DNA of 64,000 nucleotides from an uncultured Alcaligenaceae bacterium (GTDB lineage Bacteria > Pseudomonadota > Gammaproteobacteria > Burkholderiales > Burkholderiaceae_B): the NCBI GenBank assembly GCA_937908115.1, contig CALEQZ010000020.1, positions 1-64,000 of the forward strand. The letters run 5' to 3'. Below the pieces are notes generated by a model that saw only the letters and a program-made list of their open reading frames with translations, had not been told where the DNA came from and did no database searches. Below are positions 52,126-60,852 of this stretch, piece by piece. The stretch's first letter is position 1. Each line of letters starts with the position of its first letter. A program made the position numbers and the translations under genes.

Positions 52126-52156
52126 AAAACGAAGGGGGCGCAAAGCGCCCCCTTCG
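52126..52156 (-). terminator. rho-independent terminator after mucD
   Basis: CGAAGGGGGCGC (52130-52141) and GCGCCCCCTTCG (52145-52156) form a perfect 12-bp stem with a 3-nt loop; on the minus strand TTTT follows. It separates the sigma-E operon from lepA. Confidence 0.9.
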
Positions 52157-52244
52157 GCCTTAGCCCGCTATTCTAGCCGGTCTTGGCCGCGCCGTGCGGC
52201 GCGGGCGGCGCCCGGCCGCCCACGCCCCGCCCGTGCGCGGCACG

Positions 52245-53708
52245 CTACTTGGCCGGCCGCACGGCCACCCATTGGACGGTATCCCCACGCTGCACCAGCA
52301 AGGCGGCTGCGCGCGACTTGTCCAGCTTGGAAACCAGGGTGGCGAACTGCTTCGGACCGGTCACGTCGTCGTCATTGACCGCCAGGATGATGTCGCCCTG
52401 GGCGATGCCCGCGGCCGCGGCAGGGCCCGACGACGCACTGACCATGACGCCGCCCTTGATGCGCAGCTTGCGCTGCACGTCCGCCGGCACCGGCTCGACG
52501 GCCAGGCCCAGCACGTTCTGCTCGGCCGGCGCCCGTTCGGCGGACGCGGCTGCCTGCGGCTGCGAGGTCTCCAGCTCGCCCACCTCGGTGGTCAGGCGCA
52601 CGGTCTTGCCCTTGCGCCAGACCTCCATCGCCACCTTGGAGCCCGGGCGCGTTTCGCCGACGATGCGCGGCAGGTCGGACCAGCGTTCGATGCGCTGGCC
52701 GTTGAACCGGGTGATGACGTCGCCCGGCTGCACGCCCGCCTCGTCGGCGGGGCCGCCAGCCTCGACGCCGCTGACCAGCGCACCTTCGGCTCGCGACATG
52801 CCCAGGGCTTCGGCGATGTCCTTGCCGACCTCGCTGATCTGCACGCCGATGCGCCCGCGCGTGACCCGGCCGGTCGTCTTGAGCTGCTCGACCACGCGCA
52901 TGGCTTCATCGATGGGGATGGCCAGCGAAATGCCCATGAAACCGCCGCTGCGCGAGACGATCTGCGAATTGATGCCGACGACCCGGCCTTGCAAGTCGAT
53001 GAGCGGGCCGCCGGAATTGCCCGGGTTGACCGCCACGTCGGTCTGGATGAAAGGCAGGTACTCGCCCGTATCGCGCCCGACCGCGCTGACGATGCCCGCG
53101 GTGACGGTCGATTCCAGGCCGAAGGGCGAGCCGATGGCCAGCACCCACTGGCCCTTGCGCAACTGCTTGGGATCGCCCACGGGCAGCGTGGGCATGCCCT
53201 TGGCGTCGATCTTGAGCAGCGCCACGTCGGTGCGCTCGTCCGTGCCCACGATCTTGGCCTTGAATTCGCGGCCGTCGGTCAGCGTCACATAGATGTCGCT
53301 GGCTTCGCTGACCACGTGGTTGTTGGTCAGGATGTAGCCGTCTTCGGAGATGAAAAAGCCCGACCCGACCCCACGCGGCACGGTGCGTTCCTCGGGCTGT
53401 TGCGGCTGGCCGCGCCGCGGCATGCCCGGCATGCCCGGCGGGTTGAAATCCGGCCCGAAGAACCAGCGGAACAGCTCGTAGGGATCGGCCCCGCCCGGGC
53501 CCATGCTGCGCACGGGCACCGTGGCCATGGTGCGAATATTGACCACCGCCGGATCAGCCTTCTCGACGACCGCGGTAAAGTCAGGCAGCCCGGCGCCGGC
53601 CAGCTGGGCCTGCGCCGGCGGCACCACCGCCGCGACGGTCAGCGCCGCTGCGGCCAACACGGCCATCATGCGCCGCAAGGCGCGCGCAGATTCTATGAAA
53701 ACATGCAT
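52245..53708 (-). CDS. mucD: periplasmic serine endoprotease DegP/MucD
   Basis: HtrA-family protease and chaperone that degrades misfolded envelope proteins. 487 residues with a signal peptide (about 1-34). Catalytic triad His131 (TNNHVV), Asp161 (RTDVALLKI) and Ser232 (NPGNSGGPL). Two PDZ domains follow (about 275-370 and 400-485). Start chosen at the ATG preceded by GAGGAG. Last gene of fabF-hypothetical-rpoE-rseA-rseB-mucD; its product relieves the stress sensed by RseA/RseB. Confidence 0.96.
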   Translation of the reverse strand: MHVFIESARALRRMMAVLAAAALTVAAVVPPAQAQLAGAGLPDFTAVVEKADPAVVNIRTMATVPVRSMGPGGADPYELFRWFFGPDFNPPGMPGMPRRGQPQQPEERTVPRGVGSGFFISEDGYILTNNHVVSEASDIYVTLTDGREFKAKIVGTDERTDVALLKIDAKGMPTLPVGDPKQLRKGQWVLAIGSPFGLESTVTAGIVSAVGRDTGEYLPFIQTDVAVNPGNSGGPLIDLQGRVVGINSQIVSRSGGFMGISLAIPIDEAMRVVEQLKTTGRVTRGRIGVQISEVGKDIAEALGMSRAEGALVSGVEAGGPADEAGVQPGDVITRFNGQRIERWSDLPRIVGETRPGSKVAMEVWRKGKTVRLTTEVGELETSQPQAAASAERAPAEQNVLGLAVEPVPADVQRKLRIKGGVMVSASSGPAAAAGIAQGDIILAVNDDDVTGPKQFATLVSKLDKSRAAALLVQRGDTVQWVAVRPAK

Positions 53709-53755
53709 GAATCGAAACTCCTCAGAAGTCGAACGCCCGGTCGAGGCCGCCGCGG

Positions 53756-54808
53756 CTACGGCTTCGTCGCCGACACAGGGACGTACTCGATAGACTCGGT
53801 CAGCTGCCTGAGCGTTCCCGCAGGCACTTCGCCCAACACGGTCAGCCAATAATCGGCGACGCGCGCGCCGTACAGGTTGATCGCGCCGCGACGGGCCGCA
53901 CCCCGCGGATGGTAGTCGGCGCGCGAGTCGTCATAGGGCTCGATGAAAACAGAAATGGCGGCCAGCCCGTCGGACAGCACCAGCTGGCTGACCTTGTGCG
54001 CCTTGCCCATGCCGCGGGCGACCTGCAGTACCTGCACGAAGCCCGGCGGCGCCGGGATGCGCCACCCCTTGGCAGCCAGGTCGACCGGCTTCATGTCGGA
54101 TTCGAGGACCCGCCATCCGCCCGTGGACCATTCGGACTGCAGCTGCGAGGCCTCGACCTCCGGGCCTAGCCGAAGCGAAGTGAAGGCCACCTGCTCGATC
54201 ACGCCGCTATCCGGGGCGAGCGTCTGGGCCTTGAGCAGCAGGCCGGTTTCGGCGTCGGCGCACAGCTTGTATCCATAGCGGCGGTCATCGAGCGGCTCGA
54301 TGCGTATCAGCCGGCATTCACGCCCGGCCACCCGATGCATCTGCGGTTCGGTGCGGATGCGGTAATGCTCGCCGATGGCACGGGCCTCGCCCAGCAGCAG
54401 GCCTGGAAAGCGGTCGCCGCGACGCCGCTCGATGAGCACGGTTTTCTTTTCCGGGATCAGGCACTGCACCGTGTCGTTGTGGCGCAGGAATTCGCGCGGC
54501 TGGCCGTCGAGCACCTGCAGCCGCTCGCGCTCGCCCGTGCCGTCGATGACGTGCACCAGCCGCGACGACTGGATGAAGGCGCCCTGCTGGTAGGTGAACA
54601 CCCCGCTGTAGTCCAGCTTGCGCGCGGCCTGCTGGATGCGCTCGAGCATCGCGATGCCGTCGTCGCCAGCCGGCGCCTCGCCAGCTTGCGCACGCAACGG
54701 CCCGGTCGCGGACGCGGCCAGCAGCGCCGCGACAATCAACTCGGTCACCCGGTGCGCACGCCGCGCGCCTGGGGCGGCGGGCCGGTGCAAACAGGCCATC
54801 GCGGTCAT
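53756..54808 (-). CDS. rseB: periplasmic sigma-E regulator RseB (MucB)
   Basis: Periplasmic protein that binds the anti-sigma factor RseA and shields it from proteolysis until it senses misplaced lipoprotein/LPS. 350 residues. Signal peptide at about 18-41. MucB/RseB segments are KLDYSGVFTYQQGAFIQSSRLVHVIDG, REFLRHNDTVQCLIPE and DRRYGYKLCADAETGLLLK, with the C-terminal domain GWRIPAPPGF. Its ATG shares one base with the rseA TGA (TGATG). Confidence 0.95.
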   Translation of the reverse strand: MTAMACLHRPAAPGARRAHRVTELIVAALLAASATGPLRAQAGEAPAGDDGIAMLERIQQAARKLDYSGVFTYQQGAFIQSSRLVHVIDGTGERERLQVLDGQPREFLRHNDTVQCLIPEKKTVLIERRRGDRFPGLLLGEARAIGEHYRIRTEPQMHRVAGRECRLIRIEPLDDRRYGYKLCADAETGLLLKAQTLAPDSGVIEQVAFTSLRLGPEVEASQLQSEWSTGGWRVLESDMKPVDLAAKGWRIPAPPGFVQVLQVARGMGKAHKVSQLVLSDGLAAISVFIEPYDDSRADYHPRGAARRGAINLYGARVADYWLTVLGEVPAGTLRQLTESIEYVPVSATKP

Positions 54809-55323
54809 CAGCGTCCCATGCCCGTGTCGAACGAAACCTGGCGCACCGCGCTCGGACCGGCCACCTGGCGATGGGCCTCGAGGTAATCACCCAGCCCCGG
54901 CATCTCCGCAGCCAGCTGCACCGGCGCCTCGGCCTCGGCCAGCACGCCGGGCCCGGCCGAGGGCGCGACGCCTGCGCCGAAGTAAGGCCTGGCCATCCAA
55001 ACCACCGACGCGACCGCGGCGGCCACCGCAAGCCCGGATAGGCCGACCTTGACCACGTGGCGCCGGCGCGGCGCCACGATGGGCAGCTCTTTGTCCAGCG
55101 CTTCGGCCAAGCGGCGCCGGAAGGCCGGCGAGGGTTCGGCGCCCAGGTCCCCTGCGCGCAGGACGTCGCCGATCAGGTGATAGGCGTCCCAAGTTTGCCG
55201 CCCCGCCGCCGTGTCGATGTTCTCCGGCCAATCGAGCGTCGATTCGCCGTCCAGCCAGGCGGAGAGATTCTCCTCCCACTGGGCGACGCCTTCGGGCTCT
55301 CGAGATGGGGTTGCGGTTTGCAT
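54808..55323 (-). CDS. rseA: anti-sigma-E factor RseA
   Basis: Inner-membrane anti-sigma factor. 171 residues: cytoplasmic sigma-binding domain (about 13-75; ENLSAWLDGES, TWDAYHLIGDVLRAG), one membrane helix (about 93-112; GLSGLAVAAAVASVVWMA) and a periplasmic tail. Strong ribosome site AAGGAG. Placed 10 bp after rpoE and coupled to rseB, the classical order. Confidence 0.95.
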   Translation of the reverse strand: MQTATPSREPEGVAQWEENLSAWLDGESTLDWPENIDTAAGRQTWDAYHLIGDVLRAGDLGAEPSPAFRRRLAEALDKELPIVAPRRRHVVKVGLSGLAVAAAVASVVWMARPYFGAGVAPSAGPGVLAEAEAPVQLAAEMPGLGDYLEAHRQVAGPSAVRQVSFDTGMGR

Positions 55324-55333
55324 AACAGACTCC

Positions 55334-55933
55334 TTACCAGCGCCGCTCGGGATCGATGTCCAGCAACGGGCGCAGCTTGGCCGCGATGGCCTCGCGCGCC
55401 CGGAATATGCGCGAGCGCACGGTGCCGATCGGGCAGTCCATCGCCTGGGCGATGTCCTCGTAGCTCATGCCTTCGATCTCCCGCAGCATGATCGCCGTGC
55501 GCAGCTCCTGCGGCAGCTCCTGGATGGTCGCGTTGACGGTCTCGGCGATCTCGCGGCTGGCGACCATCGATTCCGGCGTGCTGATGTCGGTTAGGTTATC
55601 CGTTTCGTTAAAAGTTTCACCGTCTTCCGTCTCGATGGCGTTGGGGGCGCTGGGGCGCCGTCCCGAGGAGGCGAGCCAGTTGCGGGCGGTGTTGATGGCG
55701 ATCCGGTACAGCCAGGTATAGAAGGCGCTCTCGCCGCGGAACTGCGGCAGCGCCCGGTAGGCCTTGATGAAGGCTTCCTGGGCCACGTCCTCGATCTCGG
55801 ACGGATCCCGGATCATGCGCGCCAGCAGGCGCATGACCTTGCGCTGGTACTTCAGCACCAGCAGGTCGAAGGCTTTTTTGTCGCCGCGCTGCACGCGGGC
55901 GACCAGTTCGGCGTCGACGTCGCGTTCGCTCAT
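55334..55933 (-). CDS. rpoE: RNA polymerase sigma-E factor
   Basis: Extracytoplasmic-function sigma factor for envelope stress. 199 residues. Region 2 is in FDLLVLKYQRKVMRLLARMI and FIKAYRALPQFRGESAFYTWLYRIAINTARNW. Region 4 is in LPQELRTAIMLREIEGMSYEDIA and DCPIGTVRSRIFRAREAI. Its ATG overlaps the stop of the small gene upstream (ATGA). In Bordetella this sigma factor is known to respond to cell-envelope stress; here the regulators follow directly. Confidence 0.97.
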   Translation of the reverse strand: MSERDVDAELVARVQRGDKKAFDLLVLKYQRKVMRLLARMIRDPSEIEDVAQEAFIKAYRALPQFRGESAFYTWLYRIAINTARNWLASSGRRPSAPNAIETEDGETFNETDNLTDISTPESMVASREIAETVNATIQELPQELRTAIMLREIEGMSYEDIAQAMDCPIGTVRSRIFRAREAIAAKLRPLLDIDPERRW

Positions 55934-56331
55934 GGGGCGCCCGGGCGTCCAGTCCTGGCCGCCGTGGCGGCCAGCGCGCATAGCCTGCGCCAGGTCGCCC
56001 CGGCCGCGGCGCAGCGCCATACGGTTAGGTGAAACGGCCGGCCTGCCCAGCCAGGTTCGGCCAGGGCGAGCGTCAGCCAGGCCGGCCCTCGCCAGCAGCG
56101 CAGTAGGCTGACCGGCCGCCAGGCGCCGTCACGGCGCACCTGCCAGGGTTCCCCCGCTGCCGTGCGGATCGCGGCCGTGCCACGCGACAGCGGACGCTGC
56201 GCGTGGCACCCCAGGGCGCGCCGCAGCCGTGCCGCCAGCAGGACCCGCGGGGTCAGGCAGACGGCTTGCACGGGCCAGCGGCGGGTGCCCCGGCGGCCCG
56301 CATCAGAGCCTGCGCACGACCATGGACCCAT
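55930..56331 (-). CDS. small hypothetical protein between fabF and rpoE
   Basis: Up to 133 residues, Trp/Arg/Ala-rich, with a hydrophobic stretch in its second half (PAWLTLALAEPGWAG). It ends in a 4-bp overlap with rpoE (ATGA) and its first codons overlap the end of fabF by 29 bp. A GTG at 56271 (113 residues) is an alternative start without overlap. No family is recognised; a YgfX/CptA-like role is possible but the sequence is too weak to say. Tight coupling on both sides supports a real gene. Confidence 0.65.
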   Translation of the reverse strand: MGPWSCAGSDAGRRGTRRWPVQAVCLTPRVLLAARLRRALGCHAQRPLSRGTAAIRTAAGEPWQVRRDGAWRPVSLLRCWRGPAWLTLALAEPGWAGRPFHLTVWRCAAAGATWRRLCALAATAARTGRPGAP

Positions 56332-57532
56332 TCGTGCCGCCGAATCCGAAGGAGTTGGACAGCGCGACGTCTATCTTCATCTGCCGGGCCTCGTTGGCGC
56401 AGTAGTCCAGGTCGCACTCCGGATCCTGGTTGAAGATATTGATGGTCGGCGGCGAGACCTGGTGATAGACGGCCAGCGTGGTGAAGACGGCCTCTACCCC
56501 TCCGGCGGCACCCAGCAGGTGGCCGGTCATGGACTTGGTGGAGTTCACGACCAGCTTGCGCGCGTGATCGCCGAAGGCGAGCTTGAGCGCCTCGGTTTCG
56601 TTCTTGTCGCCCAGCGGCGTGGACGTGCCGTGGGCGTTGACGTAGTCGACTTCGTCCGGGTTGATGCCGCCGTTGCGCAGGGCGTTGAGCATACCGCGGC
56701 GCGGGCCATCGCGGTCCGGGGCGGTGATGTGGTGGGCGTCCGAGCTCATCCCATAGCCGGCGAACTCGCCGTAGATGCGCGCGCCACGGCGCTTGGCGTG
56801 CTCGTATTCTTCGAGCACGAGCACGCCGGCGCCCTCACCCAGGACGAAGCCGTCACGGTCGACGTCCCAGGGGCGCGACGCCGTCGTCGGGTCATCGTTG
56901 CGCGTGGACAGCGCCCGCATGGCCGCGAACCCGCCTATGCCCAGCGGCGAGACGGTGGATTCCGCGCCGCCGGCCAGCATGACGTCGGCGTCGCCGTACT
57001 CGATCAGCCGCGCGGCGTCGCCGATGGAGTGCAGGCCCGTGGTGCAGGCCGAAACCACGGCGTAGCTCGGGCCCTTCATGCCGTAGCGGATGGTCAGCTG
57101 CCCGGAAATCAGGTTGATCAGCGACGCCGGCACGAAGAACGGCGAAATCCGGCGCGGGCCGCGCTGGATCATTTCGGTCTGGGTTTCCTCGATGCGGGGC
57201 AGGCCCCCGATGCCCGAGCCGATGATCACGCCCACCCGCTCGGCATTGGCTTCGGTGATTTCCAGGCCGCTGTCCTCCCAGGCCTGGACGCCGGCGGCCA
57301 CGCCATAGTGGATGAAGGTATCCATCTGGCGGGCTTCCTTGGCCGGGATGTACCGGGTGACGTCGAAATCCTTGACCTCGCCGGCGATGTGCGAGTTCAG
57401 CGCCGACGGATCGAAACGGGTGATGCGGCCGATACCGGAACGTCCGTTGACGATATTGTCCCAGGCGGTGGCCACGTCGTTGCCCACGGGGCTGACGATG
57501 CCAAGGCCGGTGATGACGACACGTCGCTTCAC
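56303..57532 (-). CDS. fabF: beta-ketoacyl-ACP synthase II
   Basis: Elongation condensing enzyme of type II fatty acid synthesis. 409 residues, starting with GTG (preceded by GGGAG) to give MKRRVVITGLG. Catalytic Cys163 (SACTTGLHS), His301 (NAHGTSTPLGD), Lys333 and His338 (STKSMTGHLLG) are intact. It lies after acpP but a terminator separates them, and it leads into the rpoE operon, so fatty acid elongation and the envelope stress genes may share transcripts. Confidence 0.98.
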   Translation of the reverse strand: MKRRVVITGLGIVSPVGNDVATAWDNIVNGRSGIGRITRFDPSALNSHIAGEVKDFDVTRYIPAKEARQMDTFIHYGVAAGVQAWEDSGLEITEANAERVGVIIGSGIGGLPRIEETQTEMIQRGPRRISPFFVPASLINLISGQLTIRYGMKGPSYAVVSACTTGLHSIGDAARLIEYGDADVMLAGGAESTVSPLGIGGFAAMRALSTRNDDPTTASRPWDVDRDGFVLGEGAGVLVLEEYEHAKRRGARIYGEFAGYGMSSDAHHITAPDRDGPRRGMLNALRNGGINPDEVDYVNAHGTSTPLGDKNETEALKLAFGDHARKLVVNSTKSMTGHLLGAAGGVEAVFTTLAVYHQVSPPTINIFNQDPECDLDYCANEARQMKIDVALSNSFGFGGTNGSMVVRRL

Positions 57533-57551
57533 GGATGACTCCCAAAACAGA

Positions 57552-57591
57552 CAAAAGAAAGGCGGCCCGGAATTCTGGCTCACGGGCCGCC
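57552..57591 (-). terminator. rho-independent terminator between acpP and fabF
   Basis: GGCGGCCCG (57561-57569) pairs with CGGGCCGCC (57583-57591), 13-nt loop. On the minus strand the stem is followed by TTTCTTTTG. It ends most acpP transcripts about 120 bp after the stop, with some read-through to fabF likely. Confidence 0.82.
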
Positions 57592-57713
57592 ACGACCGGG
57601 GCGGCCTGCTGGCCGCCGATGCCGCGCGGGCCGAGCGGCGCTTTCGCTCAAGCCGCCCCGGCAGCCGCAGCCGGACAGGCTGCGGCGCGAATTGGACACC
57701 GCGCTGCTGAGGC

Positions 57714-57953
57714 TTATTGCTTGCTGTGCGAATTGATGTATTCGATGGCTTGCTGCACGGTAGTGATCTTTTCGGCCTCTTCGTCGGGGATTTCGGTCTC
57801 GAATTCGTCTTCGAGCGCCATCACCAGCTCGACCATGTCGAGCGAATCGGCACCGAGGTCGTCAAGAAAGGAAGACTCGTTCTTGATCTCGGCTTCGTTC
57901 ACGCCAAGTTGCTCAGCGACGATCTTCTTGACGCGCTGTTCGATGCTTTCCAT
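57714..57953 (-). CDS. acpP: acyl carrier protein
   Basis: 79-residue acidic carrier of growing acyl chains. The phosphopantetheine site is Ser37 in GADSLDMVEL. Ribosome site GGAGAT. It has its own promoter (TATAAT at 57983-57988, minus strand) and a downstream terminator, consistent with high, independent expression from within the fab cluster. Confidence 0.98.
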   Translation of the reverse strand: MESIEQRVKKIVAEQLGVNEAEIKNESSFLDDLGADSLDMVELVMALEDEFETEIPDEEAEKITTVQQAIEYINSHSKQ

Positions 57954-57982
57954 GCAAATCTCCAATCGGGAAAATCCCGCGA

Positions 57983-58010
57983 ATTATAGCCAAGCGAGAA
58001 AATTAACAAA
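57983..58010 (-). promoter_or_regulatory. sigma-70-type promoter of acpP
   Basis: On the minus strand TATAAT (57983-57988) is preceded by TTGTTA (58004-58009) at 15 bp or TTTGTT at 16 bp. A small inverted repeat, CGGGAAAATCCCG (57967-57979), lies in the short leader before the acpP ribosome site. Confidence 0.7.
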
Positions 58011-58041
58011 CGCCGGCCGTGACAACAAATGGCATCGCAAC

Positions 58042-58061
58042 AAAACCGCCGGACCGCGGCG
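58042..58061 (-). terminator. weak terminator-like hairpin after fabG
   Basis: CGCCG (58047-58051) and CGGCG (58057-58061) pair over five bases; on the minus strand GTTTTG follows. It lies just upstream of the acpP promoter. The stem is short and the assignment weak. The rest of the 197-bp fabG-acpP gap holds a GACGCC...GGCGTC inverted segment. Confidence 0.35.
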
Positions 58062-58150
58062 TTTCATGCGACGCCCCCATGTCCCTCGCCACGGCGTCAT
58101 GGGCCGCCAGCATAATGCCGCAGCCCCACCGCGCAAGGGGGGCAAATCCC

Positions 58151-58885
58151 TTATTGCATGTACATCCCGCCGTTGACGTGCAGCGTCGTCCCGGTAATGT
58201 AACCCGCGTGCGGGCTGGCAAGGAAGGCGACGGCATGCGCCACGTCGGCAGGCGACCCGAGGCGTCCCAGCGGAATCTGGCCCAGCAAGGCTGCCGTCTG
58301 GCTTTCGTCCAGCGCACGTGTCATGTCGGTTTCGATGAAGCCGGGCGCCACGCAGTTGACCGTGATCCCTCGGCTGCCCAGCTCGCGCGCCAGCGCGCGG
58401 GTCATGCCTGCCACGCCCGCCTTGGCGGCCGCATAGTTGGCCTGTCCGGGGTTGCCGGCCGAACCGACCACGGAAGTGATGTTGATGATGCGTCCCCAAC
58501 GGGCCTTCATCATGCCGCGCAGCACCCCGCGCGAGAGCCGGAATACCGCCGCAAGGTTGGTTTCGATGACGGCGGACCAGTCCTCGTCCTTCATGCGCAT
58601 GGCCAGCGTATCGCGCGTGATCCCGGCATTGTTGACCAGGATATGGGGCGTGCCCTCCTTGGCCAGCGACTCGAGCAGCGCCTCGCATGCGGCAGCGTCG
58701 GTGACGTCGAGCACCACGCCACGGCCGCCCTTGGCCGCCAGCGCCTCGCTGATGGCCTCGGCGCCCGCCTGGCTGGTGGCGGTGCCGATCACGACTGCGC
58801 CGCGCTCGGCCAGTTCGTGGGCGATGGCCTTGCCTATGCCCCGGGTCGCGCCGGTCACCAGCGCGGTCTTGCCTTGCAGATCCAT
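58151..58885 (-). CDS. fabG: 3-oxoacyl-ACP reductase
   Basis: NADPH-dependent reductase of fatty acid elongation. 244 residues, as in E. coli. Cofactor motif TGATRGIG (11-18); catalytic Ser138, Tyr151 and Lys155 (ITSVVGSAGNPGQANYAAAK). I chose the ATG giving MDLQGKTALVTG, which is 9 bp from AAGGGG; an ATG three codons earlier touches that site. It follows fabD by 28 bp. Confidence 0.97.
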   Translation of the reverse strand: MDLQGKTALVTGATRGIGKAIAHELAERGAVVIGTATSQAGAEAISEALAAKGGRGVVLDVTDAAACEALLESLAKEGTPHILVNNAGITRDTLAMRMKDEDWSAVIETNLAAVFRLSRGVLRGMMKARWGRIINITSVVGSAGNPGQANYAAAKAGVAGMTRALARELGSRGITVNCVAPGFIETDMTRALDESQTAALLGQIPLGRLGSPADVAHAVAFLASPHAGYITGTTLHVNGGMYMQ

Positions 58886-58913
58886 GATGTCCATCCCCTT
58901 GCCAGGTTGGTTG

Positions 58914-59846
58914 TCAGGCCAGGGCCGCCAGCGCCGCATCCAGCGAAGCCGGATCGGTGATGGCCAAGCCGGTGAGCTCGCCGTCGATACGCTTGGTCAG
59001 GCCGTTGAGCACTTTGCCGGGACCGCATTCGACCACGTGCGTGACGCCCTGCGCCTTCATGACGCGGATGGTTTCCACCCAGCGCACCGGATGCCACGCC
59101 TGGCGCACCAGCGCGTCGCGGATGGCAGCCGGCTCAGCCGGCGAGGCGACGTCCACGTTATTGATGACGGGAATCTCCGGCGCGTTGACCGGTGCCTGGG
59201 CCAACGCGTCGGCCAGCACGCGGGCGGCGGGTTCAAGCAGGCTGGAGTGAAACGGCGCCGACACCGGCAGCAGCACGGCGCGCTTGGCGCCCGCGGCCTT
59301 GGCCGCCTCGCAGGCACGCTCGACCGCGGCCTTGTGCCCGGCGATCACGACCTGCGCGGGCGCATTGAAGTTGACGGCTTCGACCACCTCGCCCTGCGCG
59401 GCCTGGGCGCACGCCGCGCGCACGGCATCGTCGTCCAGGCCGAGTATGGCCGCCATCGCCCCGGCGCCGACCGGCACGGCGGCCTGCATCGCATCGGCGC
59501 GCACCCGCACCAGCCGCACCGCGTCCTCGAGCGCAAGCGCGCCGGCGGCGGTCAGGGCGGCGTACTCGCCCAGGCTATGGCCGGCGACCACGTCCGGGCG
59601 ACGGCCGCCCGCGGCGATCCACGCGCGGTACACGGCCACCCCGGCCGCCAGCATGGCCGGCTGGGTGTTGGTGGTGAGGTTCAGTTGCTCGGCCGGGCCG
59701 GACGCGATCAGGCCGGCCAGGTCCTGGCCGAGCGCCTGGCCGGCACGGGCCAGCGTGTCGGCCACGGCGGGATTGTCCCCCCAGGCATCGAGCATGCCGA
59801 CCGATTGCGAGCCCTGCCCCGGAAATACGAAAGCGATTTTTTTCAT
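58914..59846 (-). CDS. fabD: malonyl-CoA:ACP transacylase
   Basis: Transfers malonyl from CoA to ACP. 310 residues. FPGQGSQ (8-14), nucleophile Ser91 in VAGHSLGEYAAL and His200 in PVSAPFHSSLL are intact. It follows fabH by 19 bp. The ATG has a weak ribosome site, so coupling with fabH is likely. Confidence 0.97.
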   Translation of the reverse strand: MKKIAFVFPGQGSQSVGMLDAWGDNPAVADTLARAGQALGQDLAGLIASGPAEQLNLTTNTQPAMLAAGVAVYRAWIAAGGRRPDVVAGHSLGEYAALTAAGALALEDAVRLVRVRADAMQAAVPVGAGAMAAILGLDDDAVRAACAQAAQGEVVEAVNFNAPAQVVIAGHKAAVERACEAAKAAGAKRAVLLPVSAPFHSSLLEPAARVLADALAQAPVNAPEIPVINNVDVASPAEPAAIRDALVRQAWHPVRWVETIRVMKAQGVTHVVECGPGKVLNGLTKRIDGELTGLAITDPASLDAALAALA

Positions 59847-59865
59847 TTTCAGACGCAATCCATCA

Positions 59866-60852
59866 CTACATTCTTGCCAGCACCGAGCCCCAGGTGAAGC
59901 CGCCGCCCACCCCTTGCATCAGCACCAGCTGGCCCGGACGCACCCTGCCATCGCGGCGGGCCGCGTCCAGCGCCAGCGGCACGCTCGCGGCCGACGTATT
60001 GGCGTGCCGGTCTACCGTGACGACGACCTTTTCCGTGGGAATCTCCAACTTGCGCGCCAGGAAATTGAGGATGCGCACGTTGGCCTGGTGCGGGATCAGC
60101 CAATCGATGGCCTGCACATCCACGCCGGCCTGCGCGCAGACATCGCGCGCGGAACGATCCAGCACGGTGACGGCCTGCTTGAAGACGGCCTGGCCATCCA
60201 TGCGCAGGAAGGGGTCGCCCGTGACTTCGCCGTAGGCGACGTTGCCCGCGGCGCACAGTATCTTGGCCAGGCTGCCGTCGGCATGCAGCCCCGCAGCCAG
60301 GATGCCGGGTTCGTCCGCCGCCTTGAGCACGACCGCGCCGGCGCCGTCTCCGAACAACACGCAGGTGGAGCGGTCATTCCAGTCAAGGATGCTGGAAAAC
60401 ACTTCGGCGCCGATGACCAGCGCGCAGCGCGAGCGGCCGGCGCGCACGAAGCCGTCGGCCGTGGTCAGCGCGTAGACGAAGCCGCTGCACACGGCCTGCA
60501 CATCAAACGCCGCGGCGCCCTTGGCACCGATCTCGGCCTGCACCAGGCAAGCAGTGCTGGGAAAGACGTAGTCCGGCGTGGACGTGGCCACGATGACGAG
60601 GTCCACCTCGGCGGCCGACACGCCGGCATCCTGCAGGGCGCGGCGCGCGGCCTCGGCGGCCAGCTGGCTGGTGCGCACGCCGCGCTCGGCCAAGTGGCGC
60701 TGGCGGATGCCGGTGCGCTCGACGATCCATTCGTCCGAGGTCGAAATGCCGCGCGTGGCCAATTCCGCGGCCAGTTCGTCGTTGGAGACGACACGCGGCG
60801 GCAGGCAGCTGCCCGACCCTGCGATCACAGCATATTTCATGGCTTGTTCCAT
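59866..60852 (-). CDS. fabH: beta-ketoacyl-ACP synthase III
   Basis: Starts fatty acid synthesis by condensing acetyl-CoA with malonyl-ACP. 328 residues from the ATG overlapping the plsX stop (TGATG); an ATG four codons later (MKYAVIAGSG) matches the usual start of homologues. Catalytic Cys122 (AVCSGFVYAL), His (LIPHQANVRI) and Asn (DRHANTSAAS) are intact, with the GFTWGSVL end. Confidence 0.96.
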   Translation of the reverse strand: MEQAMKYAVIAGSGSCLPPRVVSNDELAAELATRGISTSDEWIVERTGIRQRHLAERGVRTSQLAAEAARRALQDAGVSAAEVDLVIVATSTPDYVFPSTACLVQAEIGAKGAAAFDVQAVCSGFVYALTTADGFVRAGRSRCALVIGAEVFSSILDWNDRSTCVLFGDGAGAVVLKAADEPGILAAGLHADGSLAKILCAAGNVAYGEVTGDPFLRMDGQAVFKQAVTVLDRSARDVCAQAGVDVQAIDWLIPHQANVRILNFLARKLEIPTEKVVVTVDRHANTSAASVPLALDAARRDGRVRPGQLVLMQGVGGGFTWGSVLARM

